In this document: positions 39,338-48,559 of the stretch, piece after piece
How the letters are laid out: every line of letters begins with the position of its first letter
How positions within the stretch are numbered: the first letter of the stretch is position 1
Source: Bryopsis sp. KO-2023
Lineage: Eukaryota; Chlorophyta; Ulvophyceae; Bryopsidales; Bryopsidaceae
DNA length: 64,000 nt
NCBI GenBank assembly: GCA_030272585.1
Contig: BSYQ01000012.1
Span: 1,240,001 to 1,304,000, forward strand
Direction of reading: 5' to 3'
Notes under the pieces: generated by a model
Databases searched by the model: none
What the model saw: the letters and a program-made list of their open reading frames with translations, nothing else
Told to the model about the DNA's origin: nothing
Made by a program: the position numbers and the translations under genes

Positions 39338-39372
39338 CCGCCAGGCAGGAAACTGCTTCGTCTGAGCCTGGC
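39328..39372 (+). promoter_or_regulatory. Candidate -1 programmed frameshift site (element G)
   Basis: GTTAAAC (39328-39334) is read G_TTA_AAC in the gag frame, directly before the gag TGA. After a 5-nt spacer, GCCAGGC (39340-39346) pairs perfectly with GCCTGGC (39366-39372). An A8 run (39319-39326) just upstream could also slip. The Pol frame is open from here. Confidence 0.65.
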
Positions 39373-42300
39373 CGACGCAAACGTCGTAAGCGAAACAGAG
39401 TTCGTAGGCGGCGTAGGAAGCATAGATCAAAAGTAGGTGCCTCGAAAAAGGTTAAAAGTACTCACAGCGGAAAACCTGGGGCGCGGACTAGTACACCGCG
39501 TGAAGAGAGAACAGAGACACTCTCCACATCTACCCAATCGGCACATGACAACTGCGATTGGAAAAATGAACAGAAGGAAAGCACACCGGATGAGATGGAC
39601 GCGCCTCATGCGTCATCTGCATCTCTTCCCTCTGTTAGTGAATCTGTGGGCTCATTGGAGTCGCAGAGTAGTCTACAGGAGTCCCTGCCTGCAGACGTAG
39701 ACGATAGTGGGTCAGAAACAACCCAGCGGTCTACCACAGAGCGAGTTAATGTGTCAGAAGTTCGATCAACTTCGTCAACCAAGGGTGACACATGCCCTCT
39801 GTTAAAAATTCAAGAAGTGCCTGTGAGAGGGTACGAAGTAAAAGCACGGATCAAGACCACGGACCTTTATGCATTCATTGATTGTGGAAGTACCGCAAAC
39901 TATATCAATGATAAGGTAGCGCGTGATCTCGGGTTGTCGATTACACCAAGCTCCAAGAGAGCAATGTTGGCAAACGGAGATATTAAAGAACTGGCTGGCA
40001 GCTGTAACAACCTCCGAGTAAAGATAGGAGGGCTGAAGTGCAAAATGAAAGCGGATCTGTTCCCAGACCTTGGTTATGACCTAATATTGGGCATGCCTTG
40101 GTTGCAGAAAGAAAACCCCCGCATAGACTTTCAGCAAAATGAGATTTCAGTTTGCAAAAACAGCCAAGTGTTTCATCTCCCGTTGCGTCATCCAACTCAA
40201 GAGAGTATTGAACCTGAACGAAAAGTACAGTCGATACTGCAAGAAGTGCCAGTGACTGAGTGTTCAGCTAAACGAATGATGCGTCATCTCAAAACAGAGA
40301 CAGCATTCATGGTTGTAGTGCAAGAATCTGAAGAGAAAGCTTTAGGCCAACATGAATTGCCTGACGCAATAGAGCGAACACAGCCATTCAACACTGAGGA
40401 TGAGATTGGCAAACTTATTCGTTCAGACACCCCTGCCGAAATTAAAAAGGTGGTAGAAACACACCGTGGTGTGTTCCCTCGTGATTTACCCCCAGGGATC
40501 CCTCCGAAGAGAAAAGGTCATGAGTTTAAGATAGACCTGGAGGATCCAACACCTATCCATCGTCCAATATACAAGCTTTCACCAGCAGAGCTGGATGAAG
40601 TGAAAGCACAAGTGGACTATCTTCTGGAACAGAAGAAAATCAAACCATCCGAGTCCCCTTGGGGCGCGCCAATCCTATTTGTACCGAAAAAGGATGGAGG
40701 CTTACGGATGTGTGTGGATTACAGGTGGATCAATAAGGTGACGGTGAAAAACCGATATCCTTTACCCCTGCCAGAAGAATTGATGGATAGAGTGTTCAAA
40801 GCCAAAGTGTTCTCGAAGTTAGATCTGCGATCAGGCTATTGGCAATTTCCCGTAAGGCCATCTGATACAGATAAGACAGCGTTCCGCACGAGATACGGTC
40901 ACTTTGAGTTTTTGGTAGCGCCTTTTGGGCTAACCAATTGCCCAGCGCAATTCCAAACTCTAGTGCAAGACCTACTCGCAGAGTTTTTAGATGATTTTGT
41001 TGTTGTCTTTATTGATGACATACTCATCTTCTCTGAAAACATGGAACAGCATGCCGAACACTTAGAGAAAGTCCTGTCGCGACTAGCAGAATATCAGCTT
41101 TTTGCTAAGGCAAGTAAAAGTGAGCTGGCTGTCGCAACAGTAGACTATCTTGGCTACCGCATTAGCGGAAGTGGGTTAGAACCACAGGAACAAAAAGTGA
41201 AGGCAGTGAAGGAGTGGAAGGAACTACAGAGTGTTAGCGATGTACGTAGTTTCCTTGGAATGGTTTCATACTACAGGAAATTCATTCCCCAGTTTGCACA
41301 TGTTGCTGGACCACTCCATGACTTAGTGAAAAAAGACCATCCCTGGAGATGGGGACAAGTGGAGCGTGGCGCATTCAATGAACTGAAAAAGCGTCTAAGT
41401 CAAGCTCCCGTCCTTATTTTTCCAGATGCGTCACTGCCTTACACTGTGATCACTGATGCGTCGAATGAGGCCATCGGTGCCGTGTTAACACAGGATCACG
41501 GAGAGGGGCTACAGCCAATAGCTTACCTCTCACGTAGATTCAAGCCTGCCGAGCTTAACTATGCACCATACGACAAAGAGTTGTGTGCAATATGTTATGC
41601 GATGGTGCAGTGGAGACATTATCTAGAAGGTTGTGCGGGTGGAGTAACAGTGTTCACTGACCACCAACCTCTGACGCATATTCTGTCGCAGAGGAACCTT
41701 TCTAGAACCCAAGCAAGATGGCTTGAGGCGGGGTACCTGACTTCGATCAACCCCAAGATCTCCTATATCAAAGGCAAGGCTAATGTGTTAGCAGATGCTC
41801 TCTCCCGCAGTGTTCCTAAGCCCGTGGAAACTGCGATGAACATTTCCACTTGGCAAGTGCATCAAGCAAGCCAAGACGAGTGGAAACAAGCCCTCCAAGC
41901 TGATAACTCCTTGGTGAAGATATTGCGGAAGCTTGAGAGTGGCGAGGAAGTTGAGGGATATTTCCTCAGAGAGGGAATACTCTGGACGGTCCCAAAGAGA
42001 GGATTAGTCGAGAAAGTGGTGGTTCCTAAAGGCCAGCGCAATAAGATTATGAAGGAGTGCCATGAGACACCTTCAGCAGGCCATACAGGACCAGCGCGAA
42101 CAGGAGAAATCCTAGCGCGGCGATATTGGTGGAAGGGGTGGATGAATGAGTTGAAGGCATTTGTGCGCGAATGCCCTGTGTGCCAACAAATAAAGGCTGA
42201 CACACAGAAGCCTATGGGCTTACTTCAACCCCTGCCAATACCTGAGCGGAAGTGGGAGCAGATTACCACTGACTTGGTGACAGATCTACCAGCATCCAAT

Positions 42301-43335
42301 GGGTTTAGTGCTGTAGCTGTCTTTGTCGATAGACTTACCAAGTTTGTGCATTTCGCCCCATGTACTAAAGAGATTACCGCTGCAGGATACGCCCAACTTT
42401 TTATCGAACATGTTTACCGCAACCATGGCCTACCTAAAGTGATTGTGTCTGATAGAGACCCTCGCTTTACCAGCAAGTTCTGGCAGACGCTTTTTAAAGC
42501 TCTGGGTACAGAGATTCGTATGAGTACAGCTTACCACCCTCAGACGGATGGGCAGAGTGAGGTTACCATACGTACTCTGGAAAATTTTCTAAGGCCATAT
42601 GCTGAGAGGTATCCCCATAAGTGGGTTGAGTATTTACCTACAGCAGAGTTTGCAGCAAACAATGCGGTGAATGCGAGTACAGGGTTCGCACCTGCATATT
42701 TGATGTATGGGTACCATCCAGAAACACCAAACATTGGTGGGACGGCAACGCAATTTCAAGTGGAAGCAGTTAAGACTATGGTAGCACGGATGGCACAGGA
42801 CTTAGATACCGCAAAAGCATATTACTCTAGAGCACAACACAGAATGTGTGTGAGTGCAAACAAGAAGAGGAAAGATATTGCTTTTGAGAAAGGGGATAAA
42901 GTCCTGATAAAAAGCCGTTTTATTCCGTTGGCTGCTTTGAACAAAGTGAGTCCCAAACTGCGCCGTCGATTTGTGGGTCCCTTTGAAATTGTGGAGAAAA
43001 TATCAAAGGTGGCTTACAGAGTTCAACTTCCGGAAACATGGCTCATTCACCCAGTGTTTCATGTTTCTAAGTTCAAGCGTTATCACGCCTCGAGTGATAA
43101 CAGCAGGCAGATACAACCTCCAGAAGGAGAGTTGATTGGTAGCGAAGTAGAGTATGAGGTCGAAAATATCCTAAGGGCTAGAGGTAAACGCAATCGCGAA
43201 TACCTAGTGCTGTGGAAAGGATACGATCTACTTGACGCTACTTGGGAACCTGAAGCTAATCTGGTTAACGCACCAGATATACTTCGCGCATTTAAAGAGA
43301 AAGAAAGAAAAGAGTTGCAGAAAGGAAGAGAATAG
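39334..43335 (+). CDS. Element G Pol: protease, RT, RNase H, integrase, chromodomain
   Basis: Open in the -1 frame from the gag stop; the first ATG is at 39595 (1246 aa from there). The upstream part encodes an Arg/Lys-rich stretch (RRKRRKRNRVRRRRRKH). Counting from the ATG: protease D-C-G at 96-98, LILGMPW, RT with FIDDILIF (472-477), RNase H (VITDASNEAIGAVL, ~615), HHCC (~825-875), integrase core (DRDPRFTSKFW, STAYHPQTDGQSE), GPF, chromodomain (EYLVLWKGYDLLDATWEP, ~1195-1235). Intact catalytic motifs. Expression probably needs frameshifting, although internal initiation at 39595 would lose the basic N-terminus only. Confidence 0.93.
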   Translation: MTARQETASSEPGRRKRRKRNRVRRRRRKHRSKVGASKKVKSTHSGKPGARTSTPREERTETLSTSTQSAHDNCDWKNEQKESTPDEMDAPHASSASLPSVSESVGSLESQSSLQESLPADVDDSGSETTQRSTTERVNVSEVRSTSSTKGDTCPLLKIQEVPVRGYEVKARIKTTDLYAFIDCGSTANYINDKVARDLGLSITPSSKRAMLANGDIKELAGSCNNLRVKIGGLKCKMKADLFPDLGYDLILGMPWLQKENPRIDFQQNEISVCKNSQVFHLPLRHPTQESIEPERKVQSILQEVPVTECSAKRMMRHLKTETAFMVVVQESEEKALGQHELPDAIERTQPFNTEDEIGKLIRSDTPAEIKKVVETHRGVFPRDLPPGIPPKRKGHEFKIDLEDPTPIHRPIYKLSPAELDEVKAQVDYLLEQKKIKPSESPWGAPILFVPKKDGGLRMCVDYRWINKVTVKNRYPLPLPEELMDRVFKAKVFSKLDLRSGYWQFPVRPSDTDKTAFRTRYGHFEFLVAPFGLTNCPAQFQTLVQDLLAEFLDDFVVVFIDDILIFSENMEQHAEHLEKVLSRLAEYQLFAKASKSELAVATVDYLGYRISGSGLEPQEQKVKAVKEWKELQSVSDVRSFLGMVSYYRKFIPQFAHVAGPLHDLVKKDHPWRWGQVERGAFNELKKRLSQAPVLIFPDASLPYTVITDASNEAIGAVLTQDHGEGLQPIAYLSRRFKPAELNYAPYDKELCAICYAMVQWRHYLEGCAGGVTVFTDHQPLTHILSQRNLSRTQARWLEAGYLTSINPKISYIKGKANVLADALSRSVPKPVETAMNISTWQVHQASQDEWKQALQADNSLVKILRKLESGEEVEGYFLREGILWTVPKRGLVEKVVVPKGQRNKIMKECHETPSAGHTGPARTGEILARRYWWKGWMNELKAFVRECPVCQQIKADTQKPMGLLQPLPIPERKWEQITTDLVTDLPASNGFSAVAVFVDRLTKFVHFAPCTKEITAAGYAQLFIEHVYRNHGLPKVIVSDRDPRFTSKFWQTLFKALGTEIRMSTAYHPQTDGQSEVTIRTLENFLRPYAERYPHKWVEYLPTAEFAANNAVNASTGFAPAYLMYGYHPETPNIGGTATQFQVEAVKTMVARMAQDLDTAKAYYSRAQHRMCVSANKKRKDIAFEKGDKVLIKSRFIPLAALNKVSPKLRRRFVGPFEIVEKISKVAYRVQLPETWLIHPVFHVSKFKRYHASSDNSRQIQPPEGELIGSEVEYEVENILRARGKRNREYLVLWKGYDLLDATWEPEANLVNAPDILRAFKEKERKELQKGRE

Positions 43336-43783
43336 GGAAACAGAGTGTTTGATGGCTAAGGTGGAACTCCTTATAGCAAGGGGGCGCGAAAAAGGATACC
43401 TTAGAAAAACTCTGTCGACTTCCAAACCAACTCTTTATCTTTAATGCGTTAGGTGCCTAAGTTATTTGGCTGGCGCAGTAAGTGTAGCTTCAGTAGTACT
43501 TTAGAAACCGGGCAAACGATGTCACATTCGAGATAGTGTGGTTATTCCGAGAAAACCCCTATCAAGTGACGTGTTGAGGTGGTCTTGACGAGACTCCAAC
43601 CGAGCGAAACGTTGGTGTCTCACCCCAATAACCCAACGAGGAAAGTGTACGAGTCACCCAGCCTTATAAGCGCAGCCCTCGAACCATTTTGCCCTAGTGT
43701 TTGTGTAAACGGAGCGAGCTCCTGAGTGAAAAGAGTCTAAAGACGCACAAACCGTTGTTATTTCTTTCTTTCCGACAAACATA
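43336..43783 (+). promoter_or_regulatory. Element G pol-ORF3 spacer with TATA box
   Basis: 448 bp without a supported ORF. CCAGCCTTATAAGCGCAGCCC-like box (TATAAG at 43665-43670) is about 115 bp before the ORF3 ATG and conserved in element A despite decay around it. Suggests a separate ORF3 transcript. Confidence 0.5.
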
Positions 43784-45598
43784 ATGGCTGCCGACACACC
43801 CGCCGCAATTATTGCGAGGTTGGAAGCGGAGGTAGCTCAAAAAGAAGAGGAGCTGCAGCACTTTGTTACGACCGCAGAGGAGGTGCTGCAGAACAATGAG
43901 GCCTTAACCCGGCAGCTCGCAGAGTTGAGTGACCGGACGAAAGCAGCTGAGGCTGCGAAGGAGGCAGCGGAAAAAGCCAAGGATAAGGCGGAGGCGGAAA
44001 AGAAAGAAGCGGAGGACAAGACTAAGGTCTTGGAAGAAAAATTGGAAGCCATGAAGCTGAAGAAGCAGCGGTTCCAATCTCACATGATGGCTAACCATCG
44101 TGAGAATGACCTCCGCAAGCAAGCTCTCGGGGGAATGGTGGATCGATTTACCGCGGTAGAGGAAACGCTGCAGCGAGCTGTAGCAACCGCGTGGAGTGCA
44201 GCAGCCAACAACCTTAAGAAGGAATTGGCAGAACAAGAGCTGCAGATCGATTTGCTGGGAGAGTCCCTCAGAGACGGCTCTGAAAAACTTCAAGTGCAGA
44301 GCGAAACAACGGACAAGATGCTGCGTTTGAACCCGGCGGTACCAGCACCACGGGTACGCGAAGAACTGGATCGCCAAGTCCAAGTTCTGTTGTCAAACGC
44401 AACACTTGATCTGGAACCGTCCAAGGACGATGATGCGGGAGGCTCAAGCAAGGGCAAGGGGAAAGGGAAAAACAAACGCCCAAGCTCGCCGTGTAGGGAT
44501 GAAGATCCACACGGAAAGAGAAGGCGAGAGGACGGTGACGATGAAGGTGGTGAGCCACCGAGGGATCGTATGCCTGGAGATGCAGCAAGAGCCAACTTGT
44601 TACTCAAGTTAAAGGCTGCCGCATTAAAGACTCCAGCACCCTCACAACCAGCGCCAACAGTTCAGACTCCCGGAGATGAGGCTACCGCAATAGCACCGGG
44701 GGAGGACTTATTCGACATGAGAGAGGAGGAGCTTTTGGACTTGGATTTTAACGAAGAAATTGACTTCGGCAGTCCACCTCCTAGGCTCGAAGGTCCTAGT
44801 TCTGAACTGGAGGACGGGGAAATAAGGAATGATGAAGGGCCAAGCCAGGTGACAGAGGTTCAGCGTGCGGTCCATCCACCGTTGGAGTTAGCTCCAACAG
44901 AAGCAGCACTTCGGGCTTTCCGAGAAAAGGTTAAGCTCAGAAGACTAAGGGCGGCTGCTCAGGACAAAGTGGATGCTGCACCCAGCGAAGTGAACCTGTC
45001 ACGGGAGGATATCGAGGAGGCTTGCAACCCCATCACTGCGTCAGAGAAATGGCCGAAGGTCCAATATACTAACCCCAGGGACCGAGCCTTGCAAAATTAC
45101 CGCGGCAACCGGCACTTTCACGAGTTGCCCATGTGCATTTGGTGCGGGAGAAGCCCAATGCAAGCAAGTGCTCAGCGGCTGACGCAGAAGAAGTATTCCG
45201 TCCTTCCTTGTGGGTATCACCTCGTGTGTGATGCTCACTGGTTGGCATACTCGATGCTGGGGCGCATCGTCACAGCGGTCCAAAAAGTCGCGGAAGTGGA
45301 CAACAAGTCCATCGCCACCGTCTCCCCATTCTCTCTACCTGCCCATATGTTGAAGCTGACACGCTCGACGTTCGAAGAAATCCCTCCGTTCCCGGCTGAG
45401 CACGAGAAGTTGCCACACTGCAACATGTGTGTGAAGCGGCAGCTCAAGGTGTCCGGCATCACAAGGGATCTGCCATTCCTAAAGTCCAAGAGGGTGGCTG
45501 CCGCATTTGATCCCTGTGTCCGGTATCGTGCAGTGCAGCAAGCGCATGCGCAGGAGCAGCGTGCTATTCAGCAAGCGCAAGCGCCGGAACAGCGTTAA
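43784..45598 (+). CDS. Element G ORF3: coiled-coil protein with RING-like Cys/His module
   Basis: 604 aa. Residues ~5-150 form an Ala/Glu/Lys-rich coiled coil; ~205-260 is an acidic/Lys-rich part with a likely nuclear signal (GKRRRED). The middle is acidic and Pro rich (EEELLDLDF, LEDGEIR). A C-terminal module (45133-45430) reads CIWC - x21 - C-x2-H-x2-C-x2-H-W - about 60 residues - CNMC. The tail is Gln/Ala rich. There is no signal peptide or convincing membrane span, so it is not an envelope protein. Sequence-level relatives are A ORF3 and, by motif, ORF3 of B and D. A RING-type zinc fold (position 6 His instead of Cys) is inferred from spacing; ubiquitin-ligase, chromatin or nucleic-acid roles are all possible. 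Confidence 0.85.
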   Translation: MAADTPAAIIARLEAEVAQKEEELQHFVTTAEEVLQNNEALTRQLAELSDRTKAAEAAKEAAEKAKDKAEAEKKEAEDKTKVLEEKLEAMKLKKQRFQSHMMANHRENDLRKQALGGMVDRFTAVEETLQRAVATAWSAAANNLKKELAEQELQIDLLGESLRDGSEKLQVQSETTDKMLRLNPAVPAPRVREELDRQVQVLLSNATLDLEPSKDDDAGGSSKGKGKGKNKRPSSPCRDEDPHGKRRREDGDDEGGEPPRDRMPGDAARANLLLKLKAAALKTPAPSQPAPTVQTPGDEATAIAPGEDLFDMREEELLDLDFNEEIDFGSPPPRLEGPSSELEDGEIRNDEGPSQVTEVQRAVHPPLELAPTEAALRAFREKVKLRRLRAAAQDKVDAAPSEVNLSREDIEEACNPITASEKWPKVQYTNPRDRALQNYRGNRHFHELPMCIWCGRSPMQASAQRLTQKKYSVLPCGYHLVCDAHWLAYSMLGRIVTAVQKVAEVDNKSIATVSPFSLPAHMLKLTRSTFEEIPPFPAEHEKLPHCNMCVKRQLKVSGITRDLPFLKSKRVAAAFDPCVRYRAVQQAHAQEQRAIQQAQAPEQR

Positions 45599-45793
45599 GG
45601 AGGAGGGAAAAGGAGTTATCGTCGACCAAGTGTGTGCGTGCAGCAGCTGTCAGAGACGTCAGAGCAAGAGACAGGTCCAAGACAGTTGGGTGTGGGTATG
45701 GGAGTGGGTGAGTTTTGTGTTTGTGTTTTTGTGTTTTTGTTTTTCTTTGTGTTTTGGTGTGCGTGGGCGCCCACTTTTTGCGGGGGGGGCGTA
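45599..45793 (+). promoter_or_regulatory. Element G 3' region: palindrome and polypurine tract
   Basis: GT/T-rich stretch, then GTGGGCGCCCAC (about 45764-45775), T5 and GCGGGGGGGGCGTA (45780-45793), immediately followed by the 3' LTR. Confidence 0.7.
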
Positions 45794-46211
45794 TGTTAGT
45801 CTTTTAGCGCTATACGAGGTAGTTTGGGATAGAGCCGAGGGTGGCTGACGCATGTGGGTTCGCGAGTAAGACAGATTAGACCCAGAGTTTGGGGCATGCG
45901 TCAGCGTACTACACTTAGGGGTACTTAAGAGGCCCACTCGTTGTTTTGACATTCACTTTATTTTGTAAGAACTCGGGATTCGTGGGATTGGTGTGTTCCC
46001 GCTTGTGTGTGTGTTTGTGTGTGTGTGTTAAGTGTTTGCCTGACGCAATCACTTCCCAACCCAAGTGCTCTAGTAGCGTTCACAACCGCGCTAGCTAGAG
46101 AGTTGTCTAAACCAACAAACCCCACAAGTATACTTGCGTTAGCCAGCAAGTTATCACGAATCCAACCAACACAGCCGACCACTATTGCGTCACCCACAAG
46201 CTTCACTATCA
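45794..46211 (+). repeat. Element G 3' LTR
   Basis: 418 bp, identical by eye to the 5' LTR. Ends at TSD CCAGG. Confidence 0.95.
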
Positions 46212-46941
46212 CCAGGTCTCCTTGACCCACTGATCCCAATTTCCCTGTCACCATTTTCTCCTCTGTATCCTGGTTTGGTGTTGGACAATGTGTCTCAGTT
46301 GATGATGAGAATCTGACTTGCTTGTGAATCCCATGATTCCCTTTTGATTCCTCTTTTTCATGTATGGATTTCCATACTCCTGAGGCTGTGAGAACCTCTC
46401 TGGGCTTAGAGATGGATTCCTTGATTGTCTGTAGCTGTTTCTGCATCACCACTGATCCTTTTGGAGGGGAGGACTGTAGACTGTCCTTTGTTATCCCTTC
46501 CATCTCAGGGGTTTTCTGTATGGATTGTCCCAACACTGTGGGGATGGATCCCTTAGCTTTGTTGCTGACCGGATCCCCTTTGCCAGCCCTCGAATCTGAG
46601 GTACTGGATCTGGCAAGCTTCCCTCCCCCAAACCTTCCCAAATAAGATGAAGATGTCTTACATCTGGATCCTGCCTTTGCCTGAGCACCATTCTCAGGAG
46701 ATCCTTTAGATGTTCCCCCTTCAACCTTATCAACCACTAGCACCTTCCCATCACTGACATTCCTCTGATTTCCTTGTAATCCTTCCTTGTCTTGAGAACC
46801 ATTCTGACGACTTTCCGACGACATTTCCGACATCACATTTGCATGTCCAGGTTTCTTTGACGCCCCTCCTGGCCTGGTCCAGGGAGGCCTTACTCGTTTC
46901 CCGACGACTTGTTCTGGCCACCCTTGTTCTTCGATCGACAT
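46212..46941 (-). CDS. Element E Pol, N-terminal part
   Basis: ATG at 46941 (MSIEEQGWPE) in the -1 frame relative to Gag, overlapping its last 52 bases. About 240 residues, Ser/Lys/Gly rich and low complexity, without recognised motifs; this is the linker before the protease. The ORF is cut by G and resumes at 36122 with the protease. Confidence 0.85.
46862..46902 (-). promoter_or_regulatory. Candidate -1 programmed frameshift site (element E)
   Basis: Minus strand GGGAAAC (46896-46902), read G_GGA_AAC in gag two codons before its TAA. A 7-nt spacer is followed by a GC-rich stem of about 10 bp with one bulged A and one U-G pair (46862-46888, loop ACCAGG). Classical layout for gag-pol frameshifting. 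Confidence 0.75.
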
Positions 46942-48467
46942 TCTCTCGCAAAATGCCCGAACTTTCCGCAGTTATGACATTTCCCTTTCTTGGGCGCCGA
47001 CTTGTTCCACTTTTCTCCAGACACTGCGCCAATCTCCATTTTATCGTCATACTGTCGGTTTTGCTTTGGGTACCAGGGAGTCTGGTCGTTTCCTGCTCGG
47101 CCTGCAGCCCGATCTGCTTGCAGTGCCAACTGGACGGCTTCATCAAATGTGTGGGGACGGTTTAGGAAAACATGGGATTTTATCTTCGCCTGTAGAGAGT
47201 GCGTGAATAGATGCACCTTGTCTTCGGTGCTCATGGTGGGAGTCTTCAGCAAGAGTTTGGCAAACAAAGCGATATGCTCCCTTAGCGTTCCTTTCTTGTG
47301 TGATAACCGGAACAGTTGGTCTCTGGCTGTTTCTGCTTTGTCAAAGGGGTCGAAATATTCGATAATCTCCTGCCCCAGAGTCTCCCAGCTCGCCAACACG
47401 TCCGGGTTGGACGCTTTCTTAACAGTAAACCATTCCTGCGCTGCTCCTCTCAACACCGTCGACGCCAGTAACGCCCTCTTGTTCAGGGGACATCCAGACG
47501 CCACAAAATAAGTTTCCATACTCTCCACCCAGTCGGATGCTCCTTCTCCCGTTTTCCCAAAGAACTGGGGAGGATTCCCCAGCCGGATAGGCGCAAAGTT
47601 CCACACATCAGGTATAGATGGCCCTGCAGAGCCTCCACTCGTCGCACCACTCGTCGCACCACTCGTCGCTCTCGCTTGACGGAGCTTTTGCTCCAGTTCT
47701 TGTTTTGCTGCCAACAACGATGCTTGGAAGTCGCTCCTTTGGTTCGCCATTTGTTCTTGCAGGTCCAATAGCTTTTTGTGCATACTTGACCCGGCTTCCA
47801 AGTTGATGCCCACAGCCGACTGCGCCGTCGACTGCTGTTCGGTTAATTCCGTCATAGTAGCCACCATGGTGGAGATCTTTGCATCCGTATCCGTCCGAAA
47901 CTCCATCGCTTGTGTTTCCCGTAGGGTCTGGCTCAACGTTAGTTCGTCCAGCTTCTGCATTAGTTTCTGGTGGTTCGCTTGGCCGTCGAGGGTCACTTTC
48001 GACAATTTCTGTTCCAGTTTCGTGCCCGCCTGTCGAACTTTCAGCATGTCTGCTCGGACGTCACCCACCGATTTCTCCAGCAGTTCCAGTTTCCCAGTCG
48101 TCTCGACATGTCTGGTTTCGCTCGTGGTTCCAAGCTCAGCAACTTTCTCCTTTACAGCTTTGACTTTGTCCTGTAGCCCGGCTCCCGCTTCATCGAGCTT
48201 GCCGACCGCTTTCGACAGTTTCTGTAAGGACTCTCCATGCTTATTCGCCAGTTTTTCGACTGCCAAGCCTGCTTTGTGAACCTTTGCGAACTCGTCGCCA
48301 TGCTTATTCACCAGTTTCTCCACGTTCTGTCCTGCTTTGTGGATATTCGCGATTTCTGTCTTTATCTCCAACCCTTCGAGTTCCCCGATTCGGTCTTCCA
48401 GTGCTTTGCACCCCGTCTTTAGTGCCGCCACCGACTCCACCAGGTTGTTAAAGTCTTCCGCCGACAT
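46890..48467 (-). CDS. Element E Gag
   Basis: 525 aa, ATG at 48467 (MSAEDFNNL). The N-terminal half is a long coiled coil with repeats of NKHG-type segments (residues ~1-280). The capsid domain is ~295-450 (PPQFFGKTGEGASDWVESMETYF ... DKVHLFTHSLQ). A CCHC knuckle CHNCGKFGHFARECRS is near 500, followed by a basic tail. Lacks the Gly tracts and RGG boxes of A/B/D/G Gag. Confidence 0.92.
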   Translation of the reverse strand: MSAEDFNNLVESVAALKTGCKALEDRIGELEGLEIKTEIANIHKAGQNVEKLVNKHGDEFAKVHKAGLAVEKLANKHGESLQKLSKAVGKLDEAGAGLQDKVKAVKEKVAELGTTSETRHVETTGKLELLEKSVGDVRADMLKVRQAGTKLEQKLSKVTLDGQANHQKLMQKLDELTLSQTLRETQAMEFRTDTDAKISTMVATMTELTEQQSTAQSAVGINLEAGSSMHKKLLDLQEQMANQRSDFQASLLAAKQELEQKLRQARATSGATSGATSGGSAGPSIPDVWNFAPIRLGNPPQFFGKTGEGASDWVESMETYFVASGCPLNKRALLASTVLRGAAQEWFTVKKASNPDVLASWETLGQEIIEYFDPFDKAETARDQLFRLSHKKGTLREHIALFAKLLLKTPTMSTEDKVHLFTHSLQAKIKSHVFLNRPHTFDEAVQLALQADRAAGRAGNDQTPWYPKQNRQYDDKMEIGAVSGEKWNKSAPKKGKCHNCGKFGHFARECRSKNKGGQNKSSGNE

Positions 48468-48545
48468 TCTGGTTCTTTCCCGGTCTTTACGATGAACCCA
48501 ATATCACAGGCTGCCCGATCGTTTGGGTGTAGCCCTGTACACTTC

Positions 48546-48557
48546 GCTCCGAAACCA
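48546..48557 (-). promoter_or_regulatory. Element E primer-binding site
   Basis: TGGTTTCGGAGC on the minus strand, two bases from the LTR. Confidence 0.85.
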
Positions 48558-48559
48558 CT

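Larger units (their letters stand above)
36123..46211 (+). mobile_element. Element G: intact, recent Ty3/Gypsy chromovirus with ORF3
   Basis: 10,089 bp, plus strand, in E Pol, with a perfect 5-bp TSD CCAGG (36118-36122 and 46212-46216) and identical 418-bp LTRs. PBS, Gag 36686-39337, -1 frameshift Pol 39334-43335, ORF3 43784-45598, palindrome, poly-G tract. All three ORFs are open. It is the reference copy for decayed element A and the best candidate for a currently active element. Confidence 0.95.
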
